From positions 6,510,001 through 6,574,000 of the forward strand of contig CP108521.1 in NCBI GenBank assembly GCA_035999765.1: 64,000 nucleotides of DNA, in the 5' to 3' direction. A model generated the notes under the pieces. That model did not search any database. It saw only the letters and a program-made list of their open reading frames with translations, and was not told where the DNA came from. This DNA is from Streptomyces sp. NBC_01231. GTDB lineage: Bacteria > Actinomycetota > Actinomycetes > Streptomycetales > Streptomycetaceae. Positions 44,277 through 52,101 of the stretch are shown here, piece by piece (within the stretch, counting starts at the first letter, position 1; every line of letters starts with the position of its first letter). The position numbers were made by a program, and so were the translations under genes.

Positions 44277-44817
44277 GCGCGGCCCGTACGTCCGCCCGGG
44301 TCTTCCCGGCGGCGCGTACCCGCACCGACGCCTCGGCCGCCGAAAGGACCTGCGCATGAGCGGCGAGCCATCGTGCCGACCACGTCGGCGACGGCCGTAC
44401 CGGTTTCGGCGGGGCTGGCCAGGAACTGACGCTCCAGACGTCGCGCGCTTGCCTGTGCCCAGGTGATTTTCACGGTCGTGGTCGGACGCCAGGACGGAAT
44501 GAGGTCAGATTCTGTCCTCTTCCGTCACTCCCTGTGTAATTCACGGGCTCCACGAGGGGGCTGCGCGGCACGTGTCCGCCGGTACCGAAGAGAGAGCCCA
44601 CTCGTGCCGGGCGTCAAGCGTGCGTGCGCACTCGCCGTCACCCACCGGAGGGAACCTCTCCCCCTGGTTTTCCCACCGAGAACCAGCCTGTCGCGCCCCT
44701 CGAATCCGCCGCTATCCGGCCACGCACCAGCCATGGCAGGGCCCGCGGGTCGCCACCGTCGCGTCGTCGTCCGACTCCGGAGAGTAGTTGTGGCACGCCG
44801 ATGCGCGCAGCATCACT

Positions 44818-44890
44818 TACGAAGGGTTATGGTGGAAACCCCCCCTCGGGCCGGTCCGTCTCCCCCCCACGGACCGGCCCGTTTTTTCTG
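44818..44890 (+). ncRNA. Possible short RNA ending at the strong terminator
   Basis: A weak promoter-like pair (TTGTGG at 44788 and ATCACT at 44812, 18 bases apart) precedes a GGGTTATGG start-like stretch, and a 13-bp hairpin with T-tract ends it. A short transcript of about 70 bases is possible. No RNA family is recognised, and the downstream frame to uppS remains open, so attenuation of the isoprenyl transferase gene is an alternative. Confidence 0.25.
44847..44887 (+). terminator. Strong rho-independent terminator
   Basis: A perfect 13-bp stem, CGGGCCGGTCCGT (44847-44859) and ACGGACCGGCCCG (44869-44881), is followed by TTTTTT, which is unusually canonical for this genome. It reads on the plus strand, 141 bases before the isoprenyl transferase start. 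Confidence 0.88.
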
Positions 44891-45027
44891 CCCTGAACGG
44901 GCACCCGTGAGTAGTGGCCGCACCGAACTGGCCTACGTGGTGCGGACCCCACAAGGCGCGCCCAGTGCCCGCACCGGTACCCTTCGGCTCGCGGGGACCG
45001 CATCCGCACGGAGGGGCTGACAATCAC

Positions 45028-45801
45028 GTGAACCTGCGCGACACACTGCGTGGCCTGCTCGTCAGGCTGTACGCACGCCGGGTGGAAGGCCACCTGGACC
45101 ACGCCCAGGTACCCAAACACATCGGTGTCGTCATGGACGGCAACCGGCGCTGGGCGAAGGCCGCGGGTTCCACCACCGCCCAGGGACACCGCGCCGGTGC
45201 CGACAAGATCGAGGAGTTCCTCGGCTGGTGCTCCGAGACGGACGTCGAGGTCGTCACCCTCTGGCTGTTCTCCACCGACAACTTCGACCGGCCTCAGGAA
45301 GAACTGGTCCCGCTCTTCGGCATCATCGAGGACGTGGTCCGTTCCCTCGCCGCCGACGGCCGCTGGCGGGTACACCACGTCGGCGCGCTCGACCTGCTGC
45401 CGCAGGGGATGCGGGACGCCATCAAGGAGGCCGAGGAGACCACCGCGTCGAGAGACGGGATACTGGTCAACGTCGCCATCGGCTACGGCGGCCGCCAGGA
45501 GATCGCCGACGCCGTCCGCTCGATGATCCTCGACGCCGCCGACAAGAACACCTCGATGGAGGAACTCGCCGAGTCCGTCGACGTCGAGACGATCGGCCGC
45601 CACCTCTACACCGGCGACCAGCCCGACCCGGACCTGGTGATCCGTACCAGTGGTGAGCAACGCCTGTCCGGATTCATGCTGTGGCAGACGGCCCATTCCG
45701 AGTACTACTTCTGTGAGGTCTTCTGGCCGGCCTTCCGCAAGGTCGACTTCCTGCGCGCCCTGCGGGACTACGCGGCACGTCACCGCCGCTACGGCGGCTG
45801 A
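45028..45801 (+). CDS. uppS: Z-isoprenyl diphosphate synthase (undecaprenyl diphosphate synthase family)
   Basis: The 257-residue protein has the family motifs HIGVVMDGNRRWAK (catalytic Asp37), TLWLFSTDNFDRP, VNVAIGYGGRQEI and PDPDLVIRTSGEQRLSGFMLWQTAHSEYYF. It condenses isopentenyl diphosphate units in cis to make the polyprenyl carrier for peptidoglycan. Streptomyces usually carry two such genes, so this may be the main or the shorter-chain enzyme. The GTG at 45028 follows GGAGGGGCTG at about 11 bases. It is preceded by the strong terminator. Confidence 0.92.
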   Translation: MNLRDTLRGLLVRLYARRVEGHLDHAQVPKHIGVVMDGNRRWAKAAGSTTAQGHRAGADKIEEFLGWCSETDVEVVTLWLFSTDNFDRPQEELVPLFGIIEDVVRSLAADGRWRVHHVGALDLLPQGMRDAIKEAEETTASRDGILVNVAIGYGGRQEIADAVRSMILDAADKNTSMEELAESVDVETIGRHLYTGDQPDPDLVIRTSGEQRLSGFMLWQTAHSEYYFCEVFWPAFRKVDFLRALRDYAARHRRYGG

Positions 45802-46126
45802 CCGACTTCACCCGGAAAGAGCAGCGGCTACCCCCTTTGGGGTGGAAGTAACACGGAGTTCACCAGCCCGCCGTCATATGTGCTGGCATGGCGCGGCAGG
45901 TTCAAGGGCATAAGGCAAGCAGGTCGACGCCCGAACCACGGGTGTCGGATCTCAGCGGACGGCACGGGGCCGTCCGCCCGGGAGGCCCTTTGCACCAGCC
46001 CGACCGTGCGGTCTCAGCGCGGACGAAGCAGTGGAGGGCCGGTCCCCGGCCCGTGCATCGCGGCCGACGACCGGTCCAGCTCCACTCCGTCGCTCCCCGA
46101 CCTCATCCGAGGGGGTACGTCCTTCC
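45802..46126. other. Intergenic region upstream of the PIN-PhoH gene
   Basis: A 325-bp stretch without a gene. A short hairpin (ACCCC...GGGGT) occurs near 45831-45843, after the isoprenyl transferase. Open frames here lack ribosome binding sites. It should contain the promoter of the PIN-PhoH gene; no clear -10/-35 pair was found. Confidence 0.4.
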
Positions 46127-47452
46127 GTGGTGACCAGCACAAAGCGCCGTATGCCAGACCGGCGCACCTATGTTCTCGACACCAGCGTCCTGCTGGCCGA
46201 CCCGAACGCCCTGAGCCGCTTCGACGAGCACGAGGTCGTGCTTCCCATCGTCGTGGTGACGGAACTGGAGGCCAAGCGGCACCATCCCGAACTCGGCTAC
46301 TTCGCCCGGCAGGCTCTGCGCCTGCTGGATGAGTTCCGGGTCCGATTCGGTCGCCTCGACGCCCCCCTTCCGATCGGGGAACTCGGCGGGACAGTCCGTG
46401 TCGAGCTCAACCACTCGGACCCCAGTGTGCTGCCCAGCGGCTACCGCCTGGGGGACAATGACTCCCGCATCCTCGCGGTCGCCCGCAACCTGCAGGCCGA
46501 GGGGTTCGACGTCACAGTCGTGTCGAAGGACCTTCCGCTCAGGATCAAGGCGTCCTCGGTCGGTCTCCTCGCCGAGGAGTACCGCGCCGAACTCGCCATC
46601 ACGGACGCCTCCGGCTGGACCGGAATGTCCGAACTGACCCTGCCCGGCGAGCAGGTGGACATCCTCTTCGAGGAGGGGCACGTCCACGTTCCCGAGGCCG
46701 CCGACCTCCCGGTGCACACGGGGCTGACGATCCAGTCCGAGCGCGGCAAGGCCCTCGGCCGGGTCTCGCCCGAGGGCAACGTCCGCCTGGTGCGTGGAGA
46801 GCGTGAGGCGTTCGGCATCAAGGGCAGGAGCGCGGAGCAGCGCATCGCGCTGGATCTGCTCCTCGACCCGGACATCGGGATCGTGTCCATGGGCGGCCGG
46901 GCCGGCACCGGCAAGTCGGCGCTGGCGCTGTGCGCGGGCCTGGAGGCGGTCCTGGAGCGCCGTCAGCACAAGAAGGTGATGGTCTTCCGGCCGCTGTACG
47001 CGGTGGGCGGGCAGGAGCTCGGCTATCTGCCCGGCTCCGAGTCCGAGAAGATGAGCCCCTGGGCTCAGGCGGTCTTCGACACGCTGTCCGCGGTCACCAG
47101 CCGCGAGGTCATCGAGGAGGTCACCGCGCGCGGGATGCTGGAAGTCCTCCCGCTCACCCACATCCGGGGCCGCTCCCTCCACGACGCGTTCGTGATCGTG
47201 GACGAGGCGCAGTCACTGGAACGGAACGTCCTGCTGACCGTTCTGTCCCGGATCGGGGCGAATTCACGGGTGGTTCTCACTCATGACGTGGCCCAGCGGG
47301 ACAACCTGAGGGTCGGTCGGTACGACGGTGTCGTCGCCGTGGTCGAGAAGCTGAAGGGCCATCCGCTCTTCGCGCACGTCACGCTGACCCGGTCCGAGAG
47401 GTCGCAGATCGCGGCCCTTGTGACCGAAATGCTGGAGGACGGGCACATCTGA
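46127..47452 (+). CDS. PIN-domain / PhoH-like ATPase
   Basis: The 441-residue protein combines an N-terminal PIN ribonuclease-like domain ([16 protein letters not shown] ... [11 protein letters not shown] ... [15 protein letters not shown] ... [12 protein letters not shown]) with a C-terminal PhoH ATPase with the Walker [14 protein letters not shown] near residue 255 and Walker B-like [10 protein letters not shown]. PhoH2-type proteins are RNA helicase/RNases. GTG 46127 and 46130 are equally possible starts behind GAGGGGGTACG. A monocistronic gene. Confidence 0.92.
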   Translation: MVTSTKRRMPDRRTYVLDTSVLLADPNALSRFDEHEVVLPIVVVTELEAKRHHPELGYFARQALRLLDEFRVRFGRLDAPLPIGELGGTVRVELNHSDPSVLPSGYRLGDNDSRILAVARNLQAEGFDVTVVSKDLPLRIKASSVGLLAEEYRAELAITDASGWTGMSELTLPGEQVDILFEEGHVHVPEAADLPVHTGLTIQSERGKALGRVSPEGNVRLVRGEREAFGIKGRSAEQRIALDLLLDPDIGIVSMGGRAGTGKSALALCAGLEAVLERRQHKKVMVFRPLYAVGGQELGYLPGSESEKMSPWAQAVFDTLSAVTSREVIEEVTARGMLEVLPLTHIRGRSLHDAFVIVDEAQSLERNVLLTVLSRIGANSRVVLTHDVAQRDNLRVGRYDGVVAVVEKLKGHPLFAHVTLTRSERSQIAALVTEMLEDGHI

Positions 47453-47869
47453 CCCAAGTGCTCAACTTGCGGTAGCTACCCGTGGGATGGCGCCGTCCGG
47501 CAAAAGGCAGTGAGCCTAGCCGGGCGGCGCCTTCGCGCGTGGAGCTTTCTCAGAATCGCCGGGGTCAAACGAGATGTGAGCTTTCACACGGCACGCAGAA
47601 TTGCCTTGCGGTGTCGGGTTACGGCAGAGTCTCACTCCTGTCAGGCCCCGCATACGACACATCTGTGCCCCCAGCGGTACGGCACCACAGGAACCACACC
47701 CAACTCCATACAGTCGTCGTATGCCGCCCGAGTCACACGCGGCGCTCCCGCAAGGGAGTTGTCCATCGGGCCCGCGCCTCCCGTGACCCCGCAGTTGGGA
47801 GGCCAGTGCCAGGGGGCACGATTGCGTCCGCCAGGGTCACCGAAGCGGGCGATGCTGGAAGGAAACCGT
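47453..47869. other. Leader region of the transglycosylase gene, no gene
   Basis: This 417-bp region begins with the hairpin at 47489-47531 and continues without recognisable genes. A c-di-AMP (ydaO) riboswitch, found upstream of some Streptomyces cell-wall hydrolase genes, was looked for but its conserved core was not found. The long leader is nevertheless unusual. Confidence 0.5.
47489..47531. terminator. Hairpin after the PIN-PhoH gene
   Basis: A 13-bp stem with one G-T pair, GGCGCCGTCCGGC (47489-47501) and GCCGGGCGGCGCC (47519-47531), with a 17-base loop, lies 37 bases after the PIN-PhoH stop. It lacks a T-tract; a terminator or leader structure are both possible. Confidence 0.55.
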
Positions 47870-48565
47870 GTGAGCCCGATTTCGGTCAGGGGATTCGCAG
47901 TGGCCTCGGCCACGGCGGTCACCGCTGTCGGAAGCGTCGTCGGAGTTGCCTCGGGCAGCACCGCGCAGCCCAACGACGCGGAGGCGACGGCAGCCGACTC
48001 GACGCTCCTCGCTGACATCCCCGCGGGTCAGCTGGCACAGGTGCAGACCGCGTCCCTCACGCAGCAGGCCGACACCCAGGCCATCGCCGCGGACGTGAGC
48101 GCCAAGAAGGTGGCGGAGGAGACGGCCCGCAAGGAGGCCGCCAAGACCGCGCAGGAGAAGAAGGACGCCGCCGAGAAGGCGGAGCAGGCGGCCAAGGACC
48201 GCGCCGAGGCCGAGGCCAAGATCAAGGCCACCAAGGCGACGAACCCCGCCAGCTTCCCCGTGCGGAGCTCCTACACCATCGCGCAGATCCAGGCGATGGC
48301 GCGTTCGGTCGTGTCGAGCGATCAGTTCCAGTGCTTCAGCAACATCGTGGACCACGAGTCCAGCTGGAACTACCGGGCCGTCAACGCCTCCTCCGGTGCC
48401 TACGGTCTCTTCCAGGCACTGCCGGGTTCCAAGATGTCGTCGGTCGGCTCCGACTGGCAGACCAACCCGGCCACCCAGATCAAGTGGGGCCTCAACTACA
48501 TGGACAGCCGGTACGGCAGCCCGTGTGAGGCCTGGTCGTTCTGGCAGGCCAACAACTGGTACTGA
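47870..48565 (+). CDS. Secreted lytic transglycosylase (SLT-domain) protein
   Basis: The 231-residue precursor has a signal peptide (about 1-35), a Lys/Ala/Glu-rich coiled-coil stretch (about 85-125) and a C-terminal SLT domain (IVDHESSWNYRAVNASSGAYGLFQALPGSKM ... WGLNYMDSRYGSPCEAWSFWQ) where Glu in DHESSW is the catalytic acid. It should cleave the glycan strands of peptidoglycan with formation of 1,6-anhydromuramic acid. The GTG at 47870 follows GGAAGGAAACC. A hairpin terminator follows at 48601. Confidence 0.9.
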   Translation: MSPISVRGFAVASATAVTAVGSVVGVASGSTAQPNDAEATAADSTLLADIPAGQLAQVQTASLTQQADTQAIAADVSAKKVAEETARKEAAKTAQEKKDAAEKAEQAAKDRAEAEAKIKATKATNPASFPVRSSYTIAQIQAMARSVVSSDQFQCFSNIVDHESSWNYRAVNASSGAYGLFQALPGSKMSSVGSDWQTNPATQIKWGLNYMDSRYGSPCEAWSFWQANNWY

Positions 48566-48600
48566 GCCTCCCCGGCTCCGGCCACGTACTCAACCTCGCG

Positions 48601-48633
48601 CAGCCCCTCCCCGTCCTACGGGGAGGGGCTGTT
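48601..48633 (+). terminator. Hairpin terminator after the transglycosylase gene
   Basis: A 14-bp perfect stem (CAGCCCCTCCCCGT and ACGGGGAGGGGCTG) with a 3-base loop, followed by TT, 35 bases after the transglycosylase stop. Confidence 0.85.
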
Positions 48634-48700
48634 GCCATGTACGGTCGGACCGGACGACTCCGGGGGAGTGGTGAGGAGAGACGGGGGAAGAGGGCGAATC

Positions 48701-50029
48701 ATGTCGCGAGTGCCAGGGTGGCTCGGTCGGCTCGGCGCCGGACTGACCGACATGGGTGACCGGCTGAACGAGCGTCGGGCGCGGGCGGAGCGGGAGGAAG
48801 CGGAGTCCGAAGCGGCTCCGTTCGCGGACCACGGCCCACCGCCGGCCGCCGACGTCCACACGTCCCCGGACCACCAGTCGGTGGCCGTCGTGACCCGCCC
48901 GGACCCGGCGCACGCCGTGCCGTGGGGGATGCGGGTGGCGGCCGAGGCCGGCTGGCGGCTGCTGGTGCTGGCCGGCACCGTCTGGGTCCTCATGAAGGTC
49001 ATCACCGCCGTGCAGTTGGTGGTGCTGGCGTTCGTGGCGGCGTTGCTCATCACGGCGATCCTGCAGCCGACGGTGGCGCGGCTCAGGCGGCTCGGCTTTC
49101 CGCGTGGTCTGGCCACCGCGCTGACCGCGGTCCTCGGGTTCGTCGTCATGGGCCTGATCGGCTGGTTCGTGACCTGGCAGGTCATGGAGAACATCGACAA
49201 CCTCTCCGACCAGGTCCAGGACGGCATCGACGAGTTGCGCAAGTGGCTGTTGAACAGTCCCTTCCACGTCACGGACAAGCAGATCAACGACATCGCGGAG
49301 AACCTCCGCGCGGCGGTCGGCGCGAACACCGACCAGATCACGTCGGCGGGCCTTGAGGGCGTCACGGTCGTCGTCGAGGCGCTCACCGGCATCCTGCTGG
49401 CGGCCTTCTCGACGCTGTTCCTCCTCTACGACGGCCGGCGCATCTGGGAGTGGACGCTGAAGCTGGTCCCGGCGGCGGCCCGGCCGGCCATGGCGGGCGC
49501 GGGCCCGCGGGCCTGGCGGACCCTGACGGCCTACGTCCGCGGCACGGTGATCGTGGCCCTCATCGACGCCATCTTCATCGGCCTGGGCATCTTCTTCCTG
49601 GACGTCCCGATGGCCGTCCCGCTCGCCGTCTTCATCTTCCTGTTCGCCTTCATCCCGCTCGTCGGCGCGGTGGTCTCCGGGGCGCTCGCGGTCGTGGTCG
49701 CGCTGGTGACACAGGGCGTCTTCACGGCGGTCCTGGTGCTGGCTGTGGTGCTGGCGGTCCAGCAGATCGAGGGCCACATCCTGCAGCCGTTCATCCTGGG
49801 CCGGGCCGTTCGGGTGCACCCGCTGGCGGTTGTGCTGTCGGTCGCGGCCGGCGGGATGGTCGCGGGGATCGGCGGTGCGGTGGTGGCGGTGCCGTTGGTG
49901 GCGGTGACCAACACGGTGGTGGGGTATCTGCGGTCGTACTCCCACGAGACCGCGCTGAAGCAGTCGCCGCGACCCAGGGGCGCCACGGCGATGGGGGCGG
50001 CTCCCGCGGACACATCTCCGAAGCAGTAG
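48701..50029 (+). CDS. AI-2E family (PF01594) transporter
   Basis: The 442-residue protein has about 8 membrane segments with family features: VVLAFVAALLITAILQPTVARLRRLGFPRGLATALTAVLGFVV, LPVFIFLFAFIPLVGAVVSGAL-like core and QQIEGHILQPFILGRAVRVHPLAVVLSVAAGGM. Members transport small molecules, among them autoinducer-2 or Na+/H+. The function here is unknown. It starts at ATG 48701 behind GGGGGAAGAGGG, and a disordered N-terminal part (about 1-85) precedes the first segment. Confidence 0.88.
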   Translation: MSRVPGWLGRLGAGLTDMGDRLNERRARAEREEAESEAAPFADHGPPPAADVHTSPDHQSVAVVTRPDPAHAVPWGMRVAAEAGWRLLVLAGTVWVLMKVITAVQLVVLAFVAALLITAILQPTVARLRRLGFPRGLATALTAVLGFVVMGLIGWFVTWQVMENIDNLSDQVQDGIDELRKWLLNSPFHVTDKQINDIAENLRAAVGANTDQITSAGLEGVTVVVEALTGILLAAFSTLFLLYDGRRIWEWTLKLVPAAARPAMAGAGPRAWRTLTAYVRGTVIVALIDAIFIGLGIFFLDVPMAVPLAVFIFLFAFIPLVGAVVSGALAVVVALVTQGVFTAVLVLAVVLAVQQIEGHILQPFILGRAVRVHPLAVVLSVAAGGMVAGIGGAVVAVPLVAVTNTVVGYLRSYSHETALKQSPRPRGATAMGAAPADTSPKQ

Positions 50030-50309
50030 CCCACGGCCCACGCGTCGGATCACGGACGCGTGTGTGGTGCTCCGGGGGCGCGGGACAGCCTGGGAATCCG
50101 GCGGAGACACGCGACCGAGAATCGTTCACATGCGCGCCGAACAAAGCCAGAACAAGGCCAGAACAAAGCCAGTTGAACGCCGTGCGGCTTCAACTTCCGT
50201 CAGCTGACGACAGCTCGGAATACTCCCGTCGGAATATGCGCCCGGCCTGATACACATTCCTCCTTCAGCGCTACGCGTCAGGCGTATGTGCGACACGCCA
50301 AGGGGAGTG

Positions 50310-51149
50310 ATGTCGGGCTACGAACTGCTCGCACAGGCCCTGGCCGAGTGCGGACGCGAGCGCTTCACGGGGGAGTTGCGGATCGCCGGATCCCCCGGCG
50401 GCACCGTCCACTTCCGGGACGGACTCGTGGTCGCCGTGGAGTCCCCGGGCGCGCCGGGCCCCGAGGCCCTGCTGCTGCGTTCCGGTCGGGTCAGCGGCGA
50501 GCAGTGGGCGGAGCTGGTGAGGGAGTCCGGCGGCTCACGCTGGCCGGCCACGGGGCTCGTCGCCCATGGATACGCGGGCGCCGCCCAGCTCAAGGTCGTC
50601 TGTGTGATGGCGCTGCACGACGCGGCGTTCGCGATCGCCGCGGGCCGGGCGGACAACTGCGAACGCGCCCCTGCCACCGAGCCGTTCGCCCAGGTCGCCG
50701 TGGGGGAGTCGCCCTCCCGGCTGCTACGGGAGGCGGCCCGTCGACTCACCGCCCTCGCCGCCCTGCCCCACCCCGTGCACCCCGACCGCGAACGCCCCCT
50801 GCCGGCGAACCGCGGCGCGGTCGGCCCGCACGGCACCCTGCGCGGCGAACTGCTCGCTCATGCCGACGGCCGCCGTACGAGTCGCGATCTGGCCTTCCGC
50901 ACCGGGCGCGGCGTCTACACCGCCACCGTCGAGGTGGCCCGGATGCTCGCCGAGGGGGTCCTGGAGTGCCCCGCGGAACCCCTCCCGATCCCGGTCCTGC
51001 GCACACCGCCCGACGGTCGGGGCGTACACCCCCGGACGCCTCAGACACCCCCCGAGTCCCTCGCGTCCCCGCCACCCCCGATTCCCGCCGCTCTGCCCCG
51101 CCGTAAACCGGGTGGGTTCTTCCGCCTACGGAACGGAATACCGAAATGA
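50310..51149 (+). CDS. DUF4388 (PATAN-like) regulator-type protein
   Basis: The 279-residue protein starts with a PATAN/DUF4388 domain (LLAQALAECGRERFTGELRIAGSPGGTVHFRDGLVVAVESPGAPG), has a helical middle and ends with a winged-helix-like segment (LRGELLAHADGRRTSRDLAFRTGRGVYTATVEVARMLAEGVLECP) and a Pro-rich tail. PATAN domains occur in regulators and phototaxis or polarity proteins. The ATG at 50310 is preferred over 50286 because AGGGGAG precedes it at the right distance. It is 45 bases upstream of the Roadblock gene. Confidence 0.7.
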   Translation: MSGYELLAQALAECGRERFTGELRIAGSPGGTVHFRDGLVVAVESPGAPGPEALLLRSGRVSGEQWAELVRESGGSRWPATGLVAHGYAGAAQLKVVCVMALHDAAFAIAAGRADNCERAPATEPFAQVAVGESPSRLLREAARRLTALAALPHPVHPDRERPLPANRGAVGPHGTLRGELLAHADGRRTSRDLAFRTGRGVYTATVEVARMLAEGVLECPAEPLPIPVLRTPPDGRGVHPRTPQTPPESLASPPPPIPAALPRRKPGGFFRLRNGIPK

Positions 51150-51194
51150 CAAACAGGCCGATCAGATGCGAACAGAGACAGGGGAGTTGAGTAC

Positions 51195-51581
51195 ATGGAT
51201 CACAAAGCCCTCGCACGGGAAATGCGCGGACTGCGCGAACAGGTCACCGGAATCACCGACACCGCGTTGGCCGCGGCGGACGGACTGCTGATAGCCGCCG
51301 ACACCGCCGACTCCATCGACCCGGAGGGCCTCGCCGCCCTGGCCGCGGCCGGCCTCGGCCTCGCCCGCCGTACCGCCCAGGCGACCGCCCGCGGCACCCT
51401 GCGCCGCGCGGTCACCTACGGCAGCCACGGCTGCGCCGCCTTCTACGCCGTCGGTGACACCGCGCTGATGGTCGTCCTGGGAGACGAGGGCCTGGACGTC
51501 GACGACCTGCACCGGGTGACCCAACCCACCCTGCGCCGGATCGACTCGATCCTCACCGAGAAAGCAGCCGAAGGAGTCTGA
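51195..51581 (+). CDS. Roadblock/LC7-domain protein (MglB-like)
   Basis: The 128-residue protein has the Roadblock fold pattern (GITDTALAAADGLLIAADTADSIDPEGLAALAAAGLGLARRTAQATARG ... FYAVGDTALMVVLGDEGL). Such proteins regulate small GTPases of the MglA kind or are multi-subunit scaffold proteins. It starts at ATG 51195 after GGGGAGTTGAG and is followed 4 bases after its stop by the second Roadblock-like gene. No GTPase gene is adjacent. Confidence 0.85.
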   Translation: MDHKALAREMRGLREQVTGITDTALAAADGLLIAADTADSIDPEGLAALAAAGLGLARRTAQATARGTLRRAVTYGSHGCAAFYAVGDTALMVVLGDEGLDVDDLHRVTQPTLRRIDSILTEKAAEGV

Positions 51582-51585
51582 AGGG

Positions 51586-52014
51586 ATGGCGACGAAGCGT
51601 ATGGCCTCCGGTTTCTCCGACCAGGTGATGGGCCTGGTCAAAGCCCTCCGCACCGACGCCCCCGACTGTGTGGCCTCGGGCGTGGTCGACATGTCGACCG
51701 GCATGCTGCTGTCGTACGAGACCGTCGACAACCACCCGCCCGAGGTCCTGGACCTCCTGGCGGGCGCGACCCTCGACCTGTTCCAGGGCCGTACCGTCGT
51801 GATGATCGAGGACGTCTTCAAGGAACGCCGCGGGATCGCCAGTGACAACCACTTCTTCCAGGAGATCCTGGTCAACAGCGAGAACCTCACCCACCTGTTC
51901 GTCCGGATGAACGAGCAGCAGGACGTCGTGGCGGTGGTCGTCTGCCGCAAGTCGGTCAACGTGGGCATGCTGTTCGCCCAGGTCCGGCGGGTGATCCGGG
52001 AGTACGGCCTGTGA
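51586..52014 (+). CDS. Second small Roadblock-like protein
   Basis: The 142-residue protein has a Roadblock-like alternation of helix and strands (VMGLVKALRTDAPDCVASGVVDMSTGMLLSYETVDNHPPEVLDLLAGATLDLFQGR ... EILVNSENLTHLFVRMNEQQDVVAVVVCRKSVNVGMLFAQVRRVI). It is the last gene of the three-gene unit. Exact family name uncertain; it could be a dimer partner for the preceding protein. AAGGGATGG marks the start. A hairpin follows. Confidence 0.72.
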   Translation: MATKRMASGFSDQVMGLVKALRTDAPDCVASGVVDMSTGMLLSYETVDNHPPEVLDLLAGATLDLFQGRTVVMIEDVFKERRGIASDNHFFQEILVNSENLTHLFVRMNEQQDVVAVVVCRKSVNVGMLFAQVRRVIREYGL

Positions 52015-52020
52015 CGGCGA

Positions 52021-52048
52021 GGGCCCCTCCCCCGCAGGAGAGGGGCCC
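52021..52048. terminator. Hairpin between convergent genes
   Basis: A 9-bp perfect stem, GGGCCCCTC (52021-52029) and GAGGGGCCC (52040-52048), with a 10-base loop lies between the Roadblock unit and the leftward ABC permease gene. It probably ends transcription from both sides. Confidence 0.75.
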
Positions 52049-52101
52049 ACCGGCCCGCCGGCCCGACCCGGCCAACCAGCCCGACCGGTGCACCGGCCCC
52101 G

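Larger units (their letters stand above)
44277..45027. other. Long intergenic region with a strong terminator
   Basis: These 751 bases lie between the methyltransferase and isoprenyl transferase genes. A strong hairpin terminator is at 44847-44887; a possible short transcript ends there (see ncRNA entry). Several short frames are open but have no ribosome binding site or family likeness. The region 44460-44820 shows no identifiable gene. Confidence 0.5.

Noticed and set aside
42126..44357. A 743-codon open frame on the minus strand over the reductase, oxidoreductase and methyltransferase genes
   Set aside because: It runs antiparallel to three real genes with clear families and has an Arg/Gly/Asp-rich composition typical of GC-rich shadows.
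44463..45020. Plus-strand open frame of 185 codons before uppS
   Set aside because: No ribosome binding site and no conserved protein pattern; it runs through the strong terminator hairpin.
47560..47869. c-di-AMP (ydaO) riboswitch before the lytic transglycosylase gene
   Set aside because: Such leaders occur in front of Streptomyces wall hydrolase genes, but the conserved core sequences of the motif were not found here.
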